DNA from: Blautia sp.
GTDB lineage: Bacteria; Bacillota; Clostridia; Lachnospirales; Lachnospiraceae
Direction: 5' to 3'
Assembly (NCBI GenBank): GCA_030841965.1
Contig: JAUUSJ010000016.1
Span: 1-43,346 of the forward strand
DNA length: 43,346 nt
This document shows positions 1-8,273 of this stretch, in pieces (the first letter of the stretch is position 1; each line of letters starts with the position of its first letter). The position numbers were made by a program, and so were the translations under genes. The notes under the pieces were generated by a model, which had not been told where the DNA came from, made no database searches, and worked only from the letters and a program-made list of their open reading frames with translations.

Positions 1-115
1 TTTTCGAGGACATATCGACGGTCTCTCTTCGCTGTGTACTGGCAAAACGCTATAAATTTTTTTATAATAATTTAGCCAGAAAGCCCATGGTTTTTAGACT
101 GTGGGATGAATGGCA

Positions 116-928
116 TTATATTGATAAAAAAATAGGTTTTCTTTCTTTAAAAATAGTAAAATATTTAAAACCAGCTTGACTTAAAAAATCAGGAACCCTG
201 TGGAAATCCCATACAATATGCTCTGGTTTATGAGCGTCAGACCCAATAGTTAAAATTTCTCCTCCGAGTTCTTTATATCTTTTTAAAATTTCAAGACTTG
301 GGTTTGGAGATGACATACCGTATTTCCATCCAGCCGTATTGAGTTCTAGTCCGATATTATTTTCCAGACTTTTTTTTAAAATACAGTCAATTAGGTCAAT
401 ATAGTCCAGATAATGATAATACTCTTCTTTATGAGGAGCATATCGGACAATATAATCTAAATGTCCACATACATCAAAATCAGTAAAAGTTTCTAAGTTT
501 TCCAAAATACATTCAAAATAACGGCGGAAAGCCGCCTTTTCATTAGGATATTTTTGAAAGAGCAGTGGATAATAAGGGTCTATGCCATCCACTAAATGCG
601 ATGACCCAATCACAAAATCAAAAGGATAGCTTTTGATATACTCAGGAAGCTCTGATTTTAAATGTGACTGTAGTCCAAGCTCAACTCCAAATAAAATTTC
701 TATATGGTTTTTATATTTTTCTTTTAACTCATAAAGTTTTTGCTGATAATTATCTGTATCGACAAGGAAGGTAAAAGAATCTTCATTTTCAGGCCAATCT
801 ATATCGTGATGTTCAGTAAAACAAATACCCCTTAAGTTGAGACGAACCGCTTCTTGAATCATATCTTCCATTGGAGTGTCGGAATCAGATGAGAAGGAGG
901 TATGCAGGTGGTAATCATATGGTATCAT
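116..928 (-). CDS. PHP-domain phosphoesterase, histidinol-phosphatase (HisJ/HisK) family
   Basis: This is a 270-residue PHP-superfamily protein. It begins with the family signature DYHLHTSFSSDSD (His7 and His9 as metal ligands). It continues with TEHHD near residue 40, a GVELG metal-binding Glu near 82, GSSH near 108, CGHLDY near 154 and a C-terminal GSDAH near residue 230. Length and motif order match monofunctional histidinol-phosphate phosphatases (L-histidinol phosphate to histidinol), presumably cytosolic. No other his genes are in the window, so it may instead be a generic PHP phosphoesterase. The start follows an AAAGGAT ribosome site, and a TTGACA promoter lies about 60 bases upstream on the same strand. 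It is the only gene read on the minus strand. Confidence 0.85.
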   Translation of the reverse strand: MIPYDYHLHTSFSSDSDTPMEDMIQEAVRLNLRGICFTEHHDIDWPENEDSFTFLVDTDNYQQKLYELKEKYKNHIEILFGVELGLQSHLKSELPEYIKSYPFDFVIGSSHLVDGIDPYYPLLFQKYPNEKAAFRRYFECILENLETFTDFDVCGHLDYIVRYAPHKEEYYHYLDYIDLIDCILKKSLENNIGLELNTAGWKYGMSSPNPSLEILKRYKELGGEILTIGSDAHKPEHIVWDFHRVPDFLSQAGFKYFTIFKERKPIFLSI

Positions 929-985
929 ATTTTATATCCTTTCTATGTAGTGTTGATTAAAGTTCTCTATTGATTTTCCAAAATC

Positions 986-1014
986 ATGCTAACAAAAAAG
1001 AAAGAGATTGTCAA
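986..1014 (-). promoter_or_regulatory. Sigma-A-like promoter of the PHP gene
   Basis: On the minus strand, TTGACA (1014-1009) is followed after 17 bases by TAGCAT (991-986). The -35 is a perfect consensus and the -10 is a 4/6 match. It lies about 60 bases upstream of the PHP gene start. Confidence 0.55.
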
Positions 1015-1245
1015 ATATTTATATAACAAAAAATGTAACAATTAAGATATGCACAAAGCACACAAAAATCCTCATTTTCAAAATAAGTTTGAAGTTAGAT
1101 TTTTGTAATTTCGCGTCTCCCTCTCAACTCCCTCCCTCTTCTCTGTCCTCCCTCCTCTTCGTATTTAATTCCCTCACCCTTTAGTATATATCTCCAATAA
1201 AATAGTAAAAATATACAAAACACCCCATAAATTTACATATTAACC
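1015..1245. other. Gene-free stretch with a polypyrimidine tract
   Basis: No convincing gene lies between the divergent promoters of the PHP gene and the SGNH gene. The one visible peculiarity is 1116-1160 on the plus strand, 45 bases that are all C or T apart from three purines (1126, 1127, 1145). The remainder is AT-rich. The following leader (1283-1478) also shows no gene and no riboswitch that I recognise. Confidence 0.5.
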
Positions 1246-1275
1246 TTGAAAACAACTGGGAAACTATAGTATGAT
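1246..1275 (+). promoter_or_regulatory. Sigma-A-like promoter of the SGNH gene
   Basis: TTGAAA (1246-1251), an 18-base spacer and TATGAT (1270-1275). It would give a leader of roughly 200 bases before the coding start at 1479. Confidence 0.45.
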
Positions 1276-1478
1276 AAGAAAGCAACTGGTCTATATTATT
1301 CTATCAATAGTATCGTTTCCAATATATGTTTTAAATATATAGACATACAGGATAGAAGAAAGCCATCGTCTTTTTACAGATGAATTTTGCATAAAAGATG
1401 AAATTAAAGCACGAGAAGGTAATTTTCTAAGGCATAAAAGCAAAATTTCTGCCTAAAATCAATGAAAGGATTAGAATT

Positions 1479-2420
1479 ATGAAAAAGAAAAAGCGGATTT
1501 TTTATGTAGTAATGATTGTTTTTTTATTAAGCTTTGGCTTTAGTGCCAATAGCCAAGAGGCTAAGGCATCTACGGTTAAAAATGTAATGCAATCGAAAAA
1601 AGCCAATAGTGGCAGATGGGTAGTATCAAAAAACGGATATCGATATAAGTATACCAAATCAGGAACTTATGCGGATAATGCATGGCTGAATATCGACGGC
1701 TCTATCTATTATTTTAAATCCGACGGGTATTCACAGGTGGGCTGGAAGACCTATCAGGGATATAAATATTATTTTGATACGGATGGAAAGCTTGTAAATG
1801 GTTGGAAAAAGATAGGAACTTCTTATTATTATCTAAAACAGGCTAATGGAAGATTAGCGACAAATACCGTGATTGGAAGTTATAGGGTGGATGAGAACGG
1901 TCGAAGAGCAGAAAAAGTAAATAAACGGAATGTAGATATCTTTGTCGGTGATTCGCGGACAGTTGGAATGAGTTGGGCAGTGGGAAATGAGAGTCAATGT
2001 ATCGCAAAGGTAGGACAGGGCTATAATTGGTTTGTTAATACAGCGCAGGCAGAATTAAAAAGTCGCTTAAAGAAAAATCCATCTGCCGTAGTTGTATTTG
2101 CTTTGGGAGTAAATGATATTGACAATATATCCAAATATATTGCTAAGTATCAGAGTTTAGAAAAACAGTATCCAAAAGCAAAATTTTTCTATCTGGCAGT
2201 CAATCCTGTCAATTCCAATTATAAAAAACATGCCACATTGACACCAAAGATTAAGAGTTTTAATCAGAAATTAAAAAAGGCATTCCCAAATCAATATATT
2301 GACAGTTATAATTATTTGATAAAGGAAAAATTCCAATCATCAGATGGGCTTCACTATAGTAATTCTACCTACAAGAAATTATATGAGTTCATTTTAGATG
2401 AGGTGGCGAAAAAATTATAG
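1479..2420 (+). CDS. Secreted SGNH/GDSL hydrolase with cell-wall-binding repeats
   Basis: A 313-residue exported protein. Residues 1-30 form a signal peptide (KKKKR then a hydrophobic run ending in AKA). Residues about 45-145 hold choline-binding-like repeats, recognisable as GWK..YYF.TDGK.VNGWKKIG units. Residues about 150-313 form an SGNH hydrolase: GDS with nucleophile Ser159, block III GVNDI near 212, and DGLH with Asp289 and His292 as the remaining triad members. The likely role is removal of an ester (probably O-acetyl) from a surface glycan while attached to the wall; the substrate is not readable. It is a single gene with its own promoter, followed by a hairpin terminator. The same wall-binding repeats occur in the carboxypeptidase at 39097. 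Confidence 0.85.
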   Translation: MKKKKRIFYVVMIVFLLSFGFSANSQEAKASTVKNVMQSKKANSGRWVVSKNGYRYKYTKSGTYADNAWLNIDGSIYYFKSDGYSQVGWKTYQGYKYYFDTDGKLVNGWKKIGTSYYYLKQANGRLATNTVIGSYRVDENGRRAEKVNKRNVDIFVGDSRTVGMSWAVGNESQCIAKVGQGYNWFVNTAQAELKSRLKKNPSAVVVFALGVNDIDNISKYIAKYQSLEKQYPKAKFFYLAVNPVNSNYKKHATLTPKIKSFNQKLKKAFPNQYIDSYNYLIKEKFQSSDGLHYSNSTYKKLYEFILDEVAKKL

Positions 2421-2441
2421 AAAAATTTAGATTTTGGAGAG

Positions 2442-2498
2442 TTATCGTATTATAAAGGACACCAAAAGGGGAGACTGTATAGTACGATAATTCTTTTT
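2442..2498 (+). terminator. Rho-independent terminator after the SGNH gene
   Basis: A 13-base arm at 2442-2454 pairs with 2478-2490 with one non-Watson-Crick position, followed by TTCTTTTTT at 2491-2499. The loop is 23 bases. It sits 20 bases after the SGNH stop codon. Confidence 0.6.
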
Positions 2499-2650
2499 TA
2501 AAAGGAGAAATGTAAATTCTATGTTAAGTTTTTGAAAATTTACTTGTAAGTTGTCGAAAGTCTGTGTATCATGATGTTCGGTAATATAAAGTTTTTGTTA
2601 ATTTTTATCAAAAGCGAATAGTAAATTTTATACGGTTGGCGATGATAAAA

Positions 2651-2719
2651 GCACGACAGTGCAGAGCAATTAACTTTCATGGATGATGATATCTGCGCCA
2701 GCAGACATGTCCGTGCACT
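2651..2719 (+). promoter_or_regulatory. Structured leader upstream of the phosphate transporter
   Basis: Two tight hairpins are visible: GCAC-gaca-GTGC (2651-2662) and TCTGC-gcca-GCAGA (2692-2705). AGTGCA (2658-2663) can also pair with TGCACT (2714-2719), which would break the first hairpin. The ribosome site GGAGGA at 2734-2739 lies just after it. I do not recognise a known riboswitch class. Confidence 0.35.
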
Positions 2720-2746
2720 ATGAAAAATTTAATGGAGGAAGAAAAA

Positions 2747-4408
2747 ATGATTGAAAACATAGGAAATCTATTTTCCTTTATTGGCGGTCTTGGTATGTTT
2801 TTATATGGCATGAATATCATGGCCGACGGCCTTCAAAAATCAGCTGGCAATAAAATGAAACAGCTTCTCGGATATTTGACGAATAATAGATTGCTCGGCG
2901 TTTTAATTGGAGCCTTAGTGACAGCAATTATTCAAAGCTCATCTGCCACTACAGTTATGATAGTTGGTTTTGTAAATGCTGGAATTTTGACATTGACGCA
3001 GGCAGCTGGTGTCATCATGGGAGCTAATATCGGAACAACAATCACAGCGTGGCTCGTATCTGCCAGTGAATGGGGAGCTTTTTTAAAGCCAGAATTTATT
3101 GCCCCTCTTATTTTGGGTATTGGAGCATTTGTTTTATTATTTACGAAAGGAAAGAGAGCAAAGCAAATCGCAGAAATTGCGATTGGATTTGGTATTTTGT
3201 TTATTGGACTTAGCTCCATGTCAGCTGCGGTTAGTGTATATCGAGATAGTCCAATTTTTGCGAAAGCGTTTAGTACATTAGGTGCCAATCCAATCTTGGG
3301 AATTGTAGCTGGTGCGGTAGTAACAGCGATTATTCAAAGTTCCTCGGCCTCTGTCGGTATTTTGCAGACATTGGCATTAAATGGGATTGTAAACTGGCGT
3401 TCTGCAATCTTTATCACGTTAGGACAAAATATTGGTACTTGTGTTACTGCCCTTTTATCTAGTGCGGGAGCAAATAAAACGGCAAAGAGAGCGGCGACGA
3501 TTCATTTATTATTTAATGTATCAGGAGCGATTATATTTGGAATTATTATGACTATTTTCTTCTTTATAAATCCAGATTTAGCAGCCTCGAATATTTCAAG
3601 TACAGAGATTTCTATTTTTCATACCATTTTTAATGTAAGTAATACGATTATTTTATTCCCATTTGTGGGAGTTTTGGTAAAATTATCATATTTCTTTGTC
3701 AGAGGAGAAGACAAGAAAGAGGAGGAAGAAGAAGACCAAGTTGTCTTAAAACATCTTGATGACAGAATTTTGGAAGCTCCTACTTTTGCAGTTGAGAGTG
3801 CGATAAAAGAGGTTGTTCATATGGGTGAGATTGTTTTGGACAATGTAAATTTAGCCGTGAAAGAAGTTTATTTACTTAAACCAGAACAAAAAGCAATCGA
3901 CACTGTCTTGAAGAAGGAAAAAACAATCAATAATATGGAAAAGATTATTACGGAATATCTTGTAAAGATTAGTCGTCTTTCTTTGAATGAGCAACAAAAT
4001 ACAATAATTAATAACCTATTTTATACAGTCAGTGATATTGAGAGGATAGGAGACCATGCGGAAAATTTAGCGGAGTTTGCACAGACTAGATTAAATCACA
4101 ACATTGTATTTTCTGAGGGAGCTATGAGTGAGCTAAAAAGAATTAGCGAAAAAGTTCAAAATGCAATGGAAAATGCTATCTTGGCGAGGTCGACAGAAGA
4201 TATGAAGTATGTGAGAAAAGTAATTCAGTTGGAAGATGAAGTAGACGAGATGGAAGAAGAGTTAAGAGAAAAGCATATCGCTCGTCTGTCTAAGGGAGAA
4301 TGTACTTCTGAGACTGGTGTGATTTTCCTTGATATTTTGAGTAATTTAGAGAGAATCTCAGACCATGCAATTAATATTGTAGAGTATATAAGAGAAGAGA
4401 GAAAATAA
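2747..4408 (+). CDS. Na+/phosphate cotransporter (NptA/YjbB type) with PhoU-like C-terminal domain
   Basis: A 553-residue membrane protein. The start at 2747 is preferred because GGAGGA at 2734-2739 lies seven bases before it; an ATG at 2720 would put that site inside the gene. Residues about 1-310 are a multi-span transporter with the two inverted family repeats, each marked by QSSSA (AIIQSSSATT and AIIQSSSASV). Residues about 330-553 are a PhoU-like helical domain with ERIGDHAENLAE and ERISDHAINIVEYI. The family imports inorganic phosphate with sodium across the cytoplasmic membrane, and the PhoU tail is thought to regulate it. It appears monocistronic, with a structured leader upstream and a palindromic repeat element downstream. 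Confidence 0.88.
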   Translation: MIENIGNLFSFIGGLGMFLYGMNIMADGLQKSAGNKMKQLLGYLTNNRLLGVLIGALVTAIIQSSSATTVMIVGFVNAGILTLTQAAGVIMGANIGTTITAWLVSASEWGAFLKPEFIAPLILGIGAFVLLFTKGKRAKQIAEIAIGFGILFIGLSSMSAAVSVYRDSPIFAKAFSTLGANPILGIVAGAVVTAIIQSSSASVGILQTLALNGIVNWRSAIFITLGQNIGTCVTALLSSAGANKTAKRAATIHLLFNVSGAIIFGIIMTIFFFINPDLAASNISSTEISIFHTIFNVSNTIILFPFVGVLVKLSYFFVRGEDKKEEEEEDQVVLKHLDDRILEAPTFAVESAIKEVVHMGEIVLDNVNLAVKEVYLLKPEQKAIDTVLKKEKTINNMEKIITEYLVKISRLSLNEQQNTIINNLFYTVSDIERIGDHAENLAEFAQTRLNHNIVFSEGAMSELKRISEKVQNAMENAILARSTEDMKYVRKVIQLEDEVDEMEEELREKHIARLSKGECTSETGVIFLDILSNLERISDHAINIVEYIREERK

Positions 4409-4494
4409 AAAAACTTTGTCAGAAAATTAACAAAATATAGGAGGGGAAATTTTGAGAAAATAAAAACTGAAAAATGATATTTATGGAATATTTT

Positions 4495-4692
4495 GATACC
4501 AGGGTCAAAAGGTCGGAAACCCGATGCAAGTTTGCTTGCAAGAGGGTTTTTGACTTTGAGACCCGCCAAAAACATGAATAAGTAGCCATTTTTCAAAGAA
4601 AAATGAGCGAATTATGAACGTTTTTGAGGATTGTGGGAGCACATTGTGCGGAGCAATCCGGTATCAAAGGGGTCAAAAGACCTTTTGACCCC
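4495..4692. repeat. Nested palindromic intergenic repeat element
   Basis: A non-coding stretch with layered inverted repeats. Its outer parts are GATACC (4495-4500) and GGTATC (4660-4665). Inside are AAACCC/GGGTTT (4517-4522, 4544-4549) enclosing TGCAAG-tttg-CTTGCA (4525-4540), and GGATTG/CAATCC (4628-4633, 4654-4659) enclosing GCAC-att-GTGC. It closes with an 11-bp hairpin with a 2-base loop, GGGGTCAAAAG/CTTTTGACCCC (4669-4679, 4682-4692). The first 17 bases recur exactly at 40561-40577. This architecture suggests a dispersed MITE- or REP-like element. No coding capacity is visible. Confidence 0.65.
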
Positions 4693-4810
4693 AACATTAT
4701 ATTTTGGTAGGAAAAAGAAAAAAGAAATGCAGTTTCTAGGGACTTATCGCAGTAGAATGATAATATTGCATACAATATTCAGTATTCTTGTAAGAAATTC
4801 CATTTTTCTC

Positions 4811-4839
4811 TTGATATTTTGTGAATTATTAGGTAAAAT
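4811..4839 (+). promoter_or_regulatory. Promoter of the glycolytic operon
   Basis: TTGATA (4811-4816), a 17-base spacer and TAAAAT (4834-4839), each a 5/6 match to the sigma-A consensus. It would give a leader of about 75 bases before gap. No CggR-type repressor gene is in the window. Confidence 0.7.
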
Positions 4840-4922
4840 AAGTGAGTAAGCGAATGAATCGTTTAATGGCTACCTTGGTAGCTTATTATCAAATTTTTAT
4901 AAAGCTTAGGAGGAATTATATT

Positions 4923-5939
4923 ATGGCAGTAAAAGTTGCAATCAACGGTTTTGGACGTATCGGACGTCTTGCATTCAGACAGATGTTTGGAGCAGAAGGT
5001 TATGAAGTAGTAGCAATCAACGACTTAACAAGCCCAGATATGTTAGCTCACTTATTAAAATACGACTCTTCTCAGGGTAAATATGCTTTAGCTGATACAG
5101 TTACAGCTGGAGAAGATTCTATCACAGTAGACGGAAAAGAAATTAAGATTTATAAAGAGCCAGACGCAAACAATTGCCCATGGGGTGAGATTGGTGTAGA
5201 CGTAGTTTTAGAGTGCTCTGGATTCTATACAAGCAAAGCAAAAGCTCAGGCTCATATCAATGCTGGAGCTAAGAAGGTTGTTATCTCCGCACCAGCTGGA
5301 AATGACCTTCCAACAGTAGTATACAACACAAACCATGAGACATTAAAAGCTGACGATACAATCATTTCCGCAGCTTCTTGTACAACAAACTGTCTTGCAC
5401 CTATGGCTGACGCTCTTAACAAATATGCAGCTATTCAGAGTGGTATTATGTGTACAATCCACGCTTACACAGGCGACCAGATGACACTTGACGGACCACA
5501 GAGAAAAGGCGATAAGAGAAGATCTCGTGCAGCAGCAGTTAACATCGTTCCTAACAGCACAGGTGCTGCTAAAGCTATCGGACTTGTTATCCCAGAGCTT
5601 AACGGAAAATTAATCGGATCTGCTCAGCGTGTTCCTACACCTACAGGTTCTACAACAATCTTAACAGCAGTTGTTAAAGGCGCTGACGTAACAAAAGAAG
5701 GCATCAACGCAGCTATGAAAGCAGCAGCTAACGAGTCCTTCGGATACAACGAGGATGAGATTGTTTCTTCTGATATCGTAGGAATGAGATTTGGTTCTTT
5801 ATTCGATGCTACACAGACAATGGTAGCTCCTATCGGTGATGACCTTTACGAGGTACAGGTTGTTTCTTGGTATGACAATGAGAACTCTTACACAAGCCAG
5901 ATGGTAAGAACAATCAAATACTTTGCTGAGTTAGCATAA
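4923..5939 (+). CDS. gap: Glyceraldehyde-3-phosphate dehydrogenase (NAD-dependent)
   Basis: A 338-residue glycolytic dehydrogenase that converts glyceraldehyde 3-phosphate, phosphate and NAD+ to 1,3-bisphosphoglycerate. NAD-binding GFGRIG is at residues 9-14, and the INDLT stretch supplies the Asp typical of NAD-preferring enzymes. The catalytic SCTTNC has its Cys at 153, and TGAAKAIG and SWYDNE mark the C-terminal part. The start at 4923 follows AGGAGG at 4908-4913; a longer in-frame reading from 4842 lacks such a site and adds a non-homologous leader. It is first in the gap-pgk-tpiA-gpmI operon. Its frequent CGT, AAC and ATC codons contrast with the AT-ending codons of the surface genes, as expected for high expression. 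Confidence 0.97.
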   Translation: MAVKVAINGFGRIGRLAFRQMFGAEGYEVVAINDLTSPDMLAHLLKYDSSQGKYALADTVTAGEDSITVDGKEIKIYKEPDANNCPWGEIGVDVVLECSGFYTSKAKAQAHINAGAKKVVISAPAGNDLPTVVYNTNHETLKADDTIISAASCTTNCLAPMADALNKYAAIQSGIMCTIHAYTGDQMTLDGPQRKGDKRRSRAAAVNIVPNSTGAAKAIGLVIPELNGKLIGSAQRVPTPTGSTTILTAVVKGADVTKEGINAAMKAAANESFGYNEDEIVSSDIVGMRFGSLFDATQTMVAPIGDDLYEVQVVSWYDNENSYTSQMVRTIKYFAELA

Positions 5940-5971
5940 TTATTGAATTATTTTAAATAATGACTCATAAT

Positions 5972-6013
5972 GGGTCCGGTCTTGTAGGTTAGACTATAGG
6001 ACCGGGCTCTTTT
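5972..6013 (+). terminator. Intercistronic hairpin between gap and pgk
   Basis: A roughly 16-bp stem (5972-5987 with 5994-6009) with three or so G-U or mismatched positions and a 6-base loop, followed by TTTT. As pgk follows with only its own ribosome site and no obvious new promoter, this is more likely a partial terminator or a stabiliser of gap mRNA than a full stop. Confidence 0.6.
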
Positions 6014-6040
6014 ATATTATATTTAGAAGGGGAAAAAACT

Positions 6041-7246
6041 ATGTTAAATAAAAAATCTGTAGATGATATCCAAGTAAAAGGCCAGAAAGTATTAGTGCGT
6101 TGTGACTTTAACGTACCTTTAAAAGACGGAAAAATCACAGACGAGAATCGTCTTGTTGCAGCTTTGCCAACCATTAAGAAATTAATCAACGACGGCGGAA
6201 AAGTAATTCTCTGCTCTCATTTAGGAAAGCCAAAGGGAGAGCCAAAGCCAGAGTTATCTTTAGCTCCAGTGGCAGTTCGTCTTTCTGAGTTATTAGGACA
6301 GGAAGTAAAGTTCGCAGCTGATGATGAGGTTGTAGGAGAGAATGCAAAGGCAGCAGTTGCAGCTATGAACGATGGAGATGTCGTACTTCTTCAGAACACA
6401 CGTTATCGCAAGGAAGAGACAAAGAACGGAGAGGCTTTCAGCAAAGATTTAGCTTCCCTTTGCGATGTATTTGTAAATGACGCTTTCGGTACAGCTCACA
6501 GAGCTCACTGCTCTAATGTTGGTGTGACAGAGTATGTTGACACAGCAGTTGTTGGATATTTAATGCAGAAAGAGATTGATTTCTTAGGAAATGCTGTTAA
6601 TAATCCAGAGAGACCTTTCGTAGCCATCTTAGGTGGAGCAAAGGTTGCTGATAAATTAAACGTTATCTCTAACTTATTGGAGAAATGCGATACATTAATC
6701 ATCGGCGGTGGTATGGCTTATACATTCTTAAAAGCAAAAGGATATGAAGTTGGAACATCCTTAGTTGATGATACAAAGATTGATTACTGTAAAGAGATGA
6801 TGGCAAAAGCTGAGGAGCTTGGCAAGACATTATTACTTCCTGTTGATACAACAATCGCAAAAGAATTCCCTAACCCAATCGATGCTGAGATCGAGGTTAC
6901 TGTTGTTCCTTCTGATGCAATTCCAGCTGATATGATGGGATTAGATATCGGAACAAAGACAGCAGAGCTCTACGCAGACGCTGTAAAGTCTGCTAAGACA
7001 GTTGTATGGAACGGACCAATGGGTGTATTTGAGAACCCTATCTTAGCAAAAGGAACAATCGCTGTAGCTCAGTCCTTAGCAGATACAGACGCTACAACAA
7101 TCATCGGTGGTGGAGATTCCGCAGCAGCTGTTAACCAGTTAGGATTTGGTGATAAGATGTCCCATATCTCTACAGGTGGTGGAGCTTCTCTTGAGTTCTT
7201 AGAGGGTAAGGAATTACCAGGTGTAGCAGCAGCTAACGATAAATAA
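6041..7246 (+). CDS. pgk: Phosphoglycerate kinase
   Basis: A 401-residue enzyme of full family length that transfers phosphate from 1,3-bisphosphoglycerate to ADP. N-terminal substrate-binding RCDFNVP is at residues 20-26, followed by DENR near 37 and SHLGKPKG near 60. The nucleotide half contains GGAKVADK, GGGMAYTFLK and WNGPMGVFE, and the protein closes with GGGDSAAA and STGGGASLEFLEGK. It is second in the glycolytic operon, preceded by an AGAAGGGG ribosome site and the intercistronic hairpin after gap. Cytosolic. Confidence 0.97.
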   Translation: MLNKKSVDDIQVKGQKVLVRCDFNVPLKDGKITDENRLVAALPTIKKLINDGGKVILCSHLGKPKGEPKPELSLAPVAVRLSELLGQEVKFAADDEVVGENAKAAVAAMNDGDVVLLQNTRYRKEETKNGEAFSKDLASLCDVFVNDAFGTAHRAHCSNVGVTEYVDTAVVGYLMQKEIDFLGNAVNNPERPFVAILGGAKVADKLNVISNLLEKCDTLIIGGGMAYTFLKAKGYEVGTSLVDDTKIDYCKEMMAKAEELGKTLLLPVDTTIAKEFPNPIDAEIEVTVVPSDAIPADMMGLDIGTKTAELYADAVKSAKTVVWNGPMGVFENPILAKGTIAVAQSLADTDATTIIGGGDSAAAVNQLGFGDKMSHISTGGGASLEFLEGKELPGVAAANDK

Positions 7247-7263
7247 TAAGAAATCAAAATAAA

Positions 7264-7324
7264 CCAAGTAAGTCCCCTCCACTTTGGATAGAGAAAGTCT
7301 GCGGTGGACAGGGAGCCTGCTTGG
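7264..7324 (+). other. Intercistronic imperfect hairpin between pgk and tpiA
   Basis: CCAAG (7264-7268) pairs with CTTGG (7320-7324), TCCC with GGGA, and TCCAC (7278-7282) with GTGGA (7304-7308), separated by small internal loops. There is no T-run directly behind it, so an mRNA-stability or processing role fits better than termination. Confidence 0.4.
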
Positions 7325-7389
7325 CTATTAGAATTTTTGGGCAGTTTGTCTTGAAAATCATCAACATATTTATAAAAGGAGATATCACA

Positions 7390-8142
7390 ATGGCAAGAAG
7401 AAAAATTATTGCTGGTAACTGGAAGATGAACAAAACTCCAAGTGAGGCAGTAGAGTTAGTAAACACATTAAAACCTTTAGTAGCAAACGACGACGTTGAC
7501 GTAGTATTTTGCGTACCTGCAATCGCTATCTGCAAGGCTATGGAAGCAGCAGAGGGAAGCAATATTAGCATCGGTGCTGAGAATATGTATTTTGAGGAGA
7601 GTGGAGCTTATACAGGCGAGATCGCTCCTAATATGTTGACAGACGTTGGAGTAAAATACGTTATCATCGGACATTCTGAGAGAAGAGAGTACTTCGCAGA
7701 GACAGATGAGACTGTAAATAAAAAAGTGAAAAAAGCATTTGAGCATGGAATTACACCTATTATCTGCTGTGGTGAGACATTGACACAGAGAGAGCAGGGT
7801 GTGACAATCGACTTTATCCGTCAGCAGATTAAGATTGCTTTCTTGGATGTGACAGCAGAGCAGGCAGCTACAGCTGTTATCGCTTACGAGCCAATCTGGG
7901 CTATTGGAACAGGTAAAGTTGCTACGACAGAGCAGGCTCAGGAAGTTTGTGCAGCAATTCGTGCTTGCATCGCTGAGATTTATGACGAGGCAACAGCAGA
8001 AGCTATCCGTATTCAGTACGGCGGAAGTGTATCTGCAGCCAGCGCACCAGAATTATTTGCTCAGCCAGATATCGATGGTGGCTTAGTTGGTGGTGCTTCC
8101 TTAAAACCAGACTTTGGAAAGATTGTAAATTATAACAAATAA
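7390..8142 (+). CDS. tpiA: Triosephosphate isomerase
   Basis: A 250-residue TIM-barrel enzyme interconverting dihydroxyacetone phosphate and glyceraldehyde 3-phosphate. N10 and K12 lie in AGNWKMN, catalytic His95 in IIGHSERR and catalytic Glu167 in AYEPIWAIGTG. The phosphate-gripper YGGSV and GGLVGGASL are near the C-terminus. The start at 7390 has AAGGAGA just upstream and gives the usual family length; the upstream in-frame extension from 7321 overlaps the intercistronic hairpin and is unlikely to be translated. It is third in the operon. Confidence 0.97.
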   Translation: MARRKIIAGNWKMNKTPSEAVELVNTLKPLVANDDVDVVFCVPAIAICKAMEAAEGSNISIGAENMYFEESGAYTGEIAPNMLTDVGVKYVIIGHSERREYFAETDETVNKKVKKAFEHGITPIICCGETLTQREQGVTIDFIRQQIKIAFLDVTAEQAATAVIAYEPIWAIGTGKVATTEQAQEVCAAIRACIAEIYDEATAEAIRIQYGGSVSAASAPELFAQPDIDGGLVGGASLKPDFGKIVNYNK

Positions 8143-8152
8143 ATTTTGAGCT

Positions 8153-8187
8153 AGTGAACTGTCGCAGTAGAGATGAGACAGTTCACT
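8153..8187 (+). other. Perfect intercistronic stem-loop after tpiA
   Basis: AGTGAACTGTC (8153-8163) pairs perfectly with GACAGTTCACT (8177-8187) around a 13-base loop. No T-run follows, so it resembles an mRNA 3'-end stabiliser or processing site. Confidence 0.5.
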
Positions 8188-8199
8188 GAACAAATTTAG

Positions 8200-8236
8200 G
8201 GCTGCTGCGGATGATTGTTTGTGGCAGTCTTTTCTT
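8200..8236 (+). terminator. Partial terminator upstream of gpmI
   Basis: A second hairpin in the same gap: 8200-8208 pairs with 8221-8229 (with G-U pairs), followed by TTTTCTT. gpmI starts 37 bases later on its own AAGGAGA site, so read-through is expected. Confidence 0.45.
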
Positions 8237-8273
8237 AATCTTTAAGGAAAAATAGGAAAAGGAGATTACTAAA

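Noticed and set aside
1..115. Possible partial gene or repeat at the left edge
   Set aside because: No frame or known motif is evident. It weakly resembles the right edge (TTTTCGA...CAT), and nested GCCA/TGGC and CCCA/TGGG could be a weak terminator for the PHP gene, but neither is strong enough to call.
2593..2630. PhoP-box-like TTAATTTTTATCA upstream of the phosphate transporter
   Set aside because: Only a weak match in AT-rich DNA with irregular spacing; not enough to call an operator.
4842..4922. Longer N-terminus for gap
   Set aside because: The extension is not homologous to GAPDH, and a perfect AGGAGG sits directly before the ATG at 4923.
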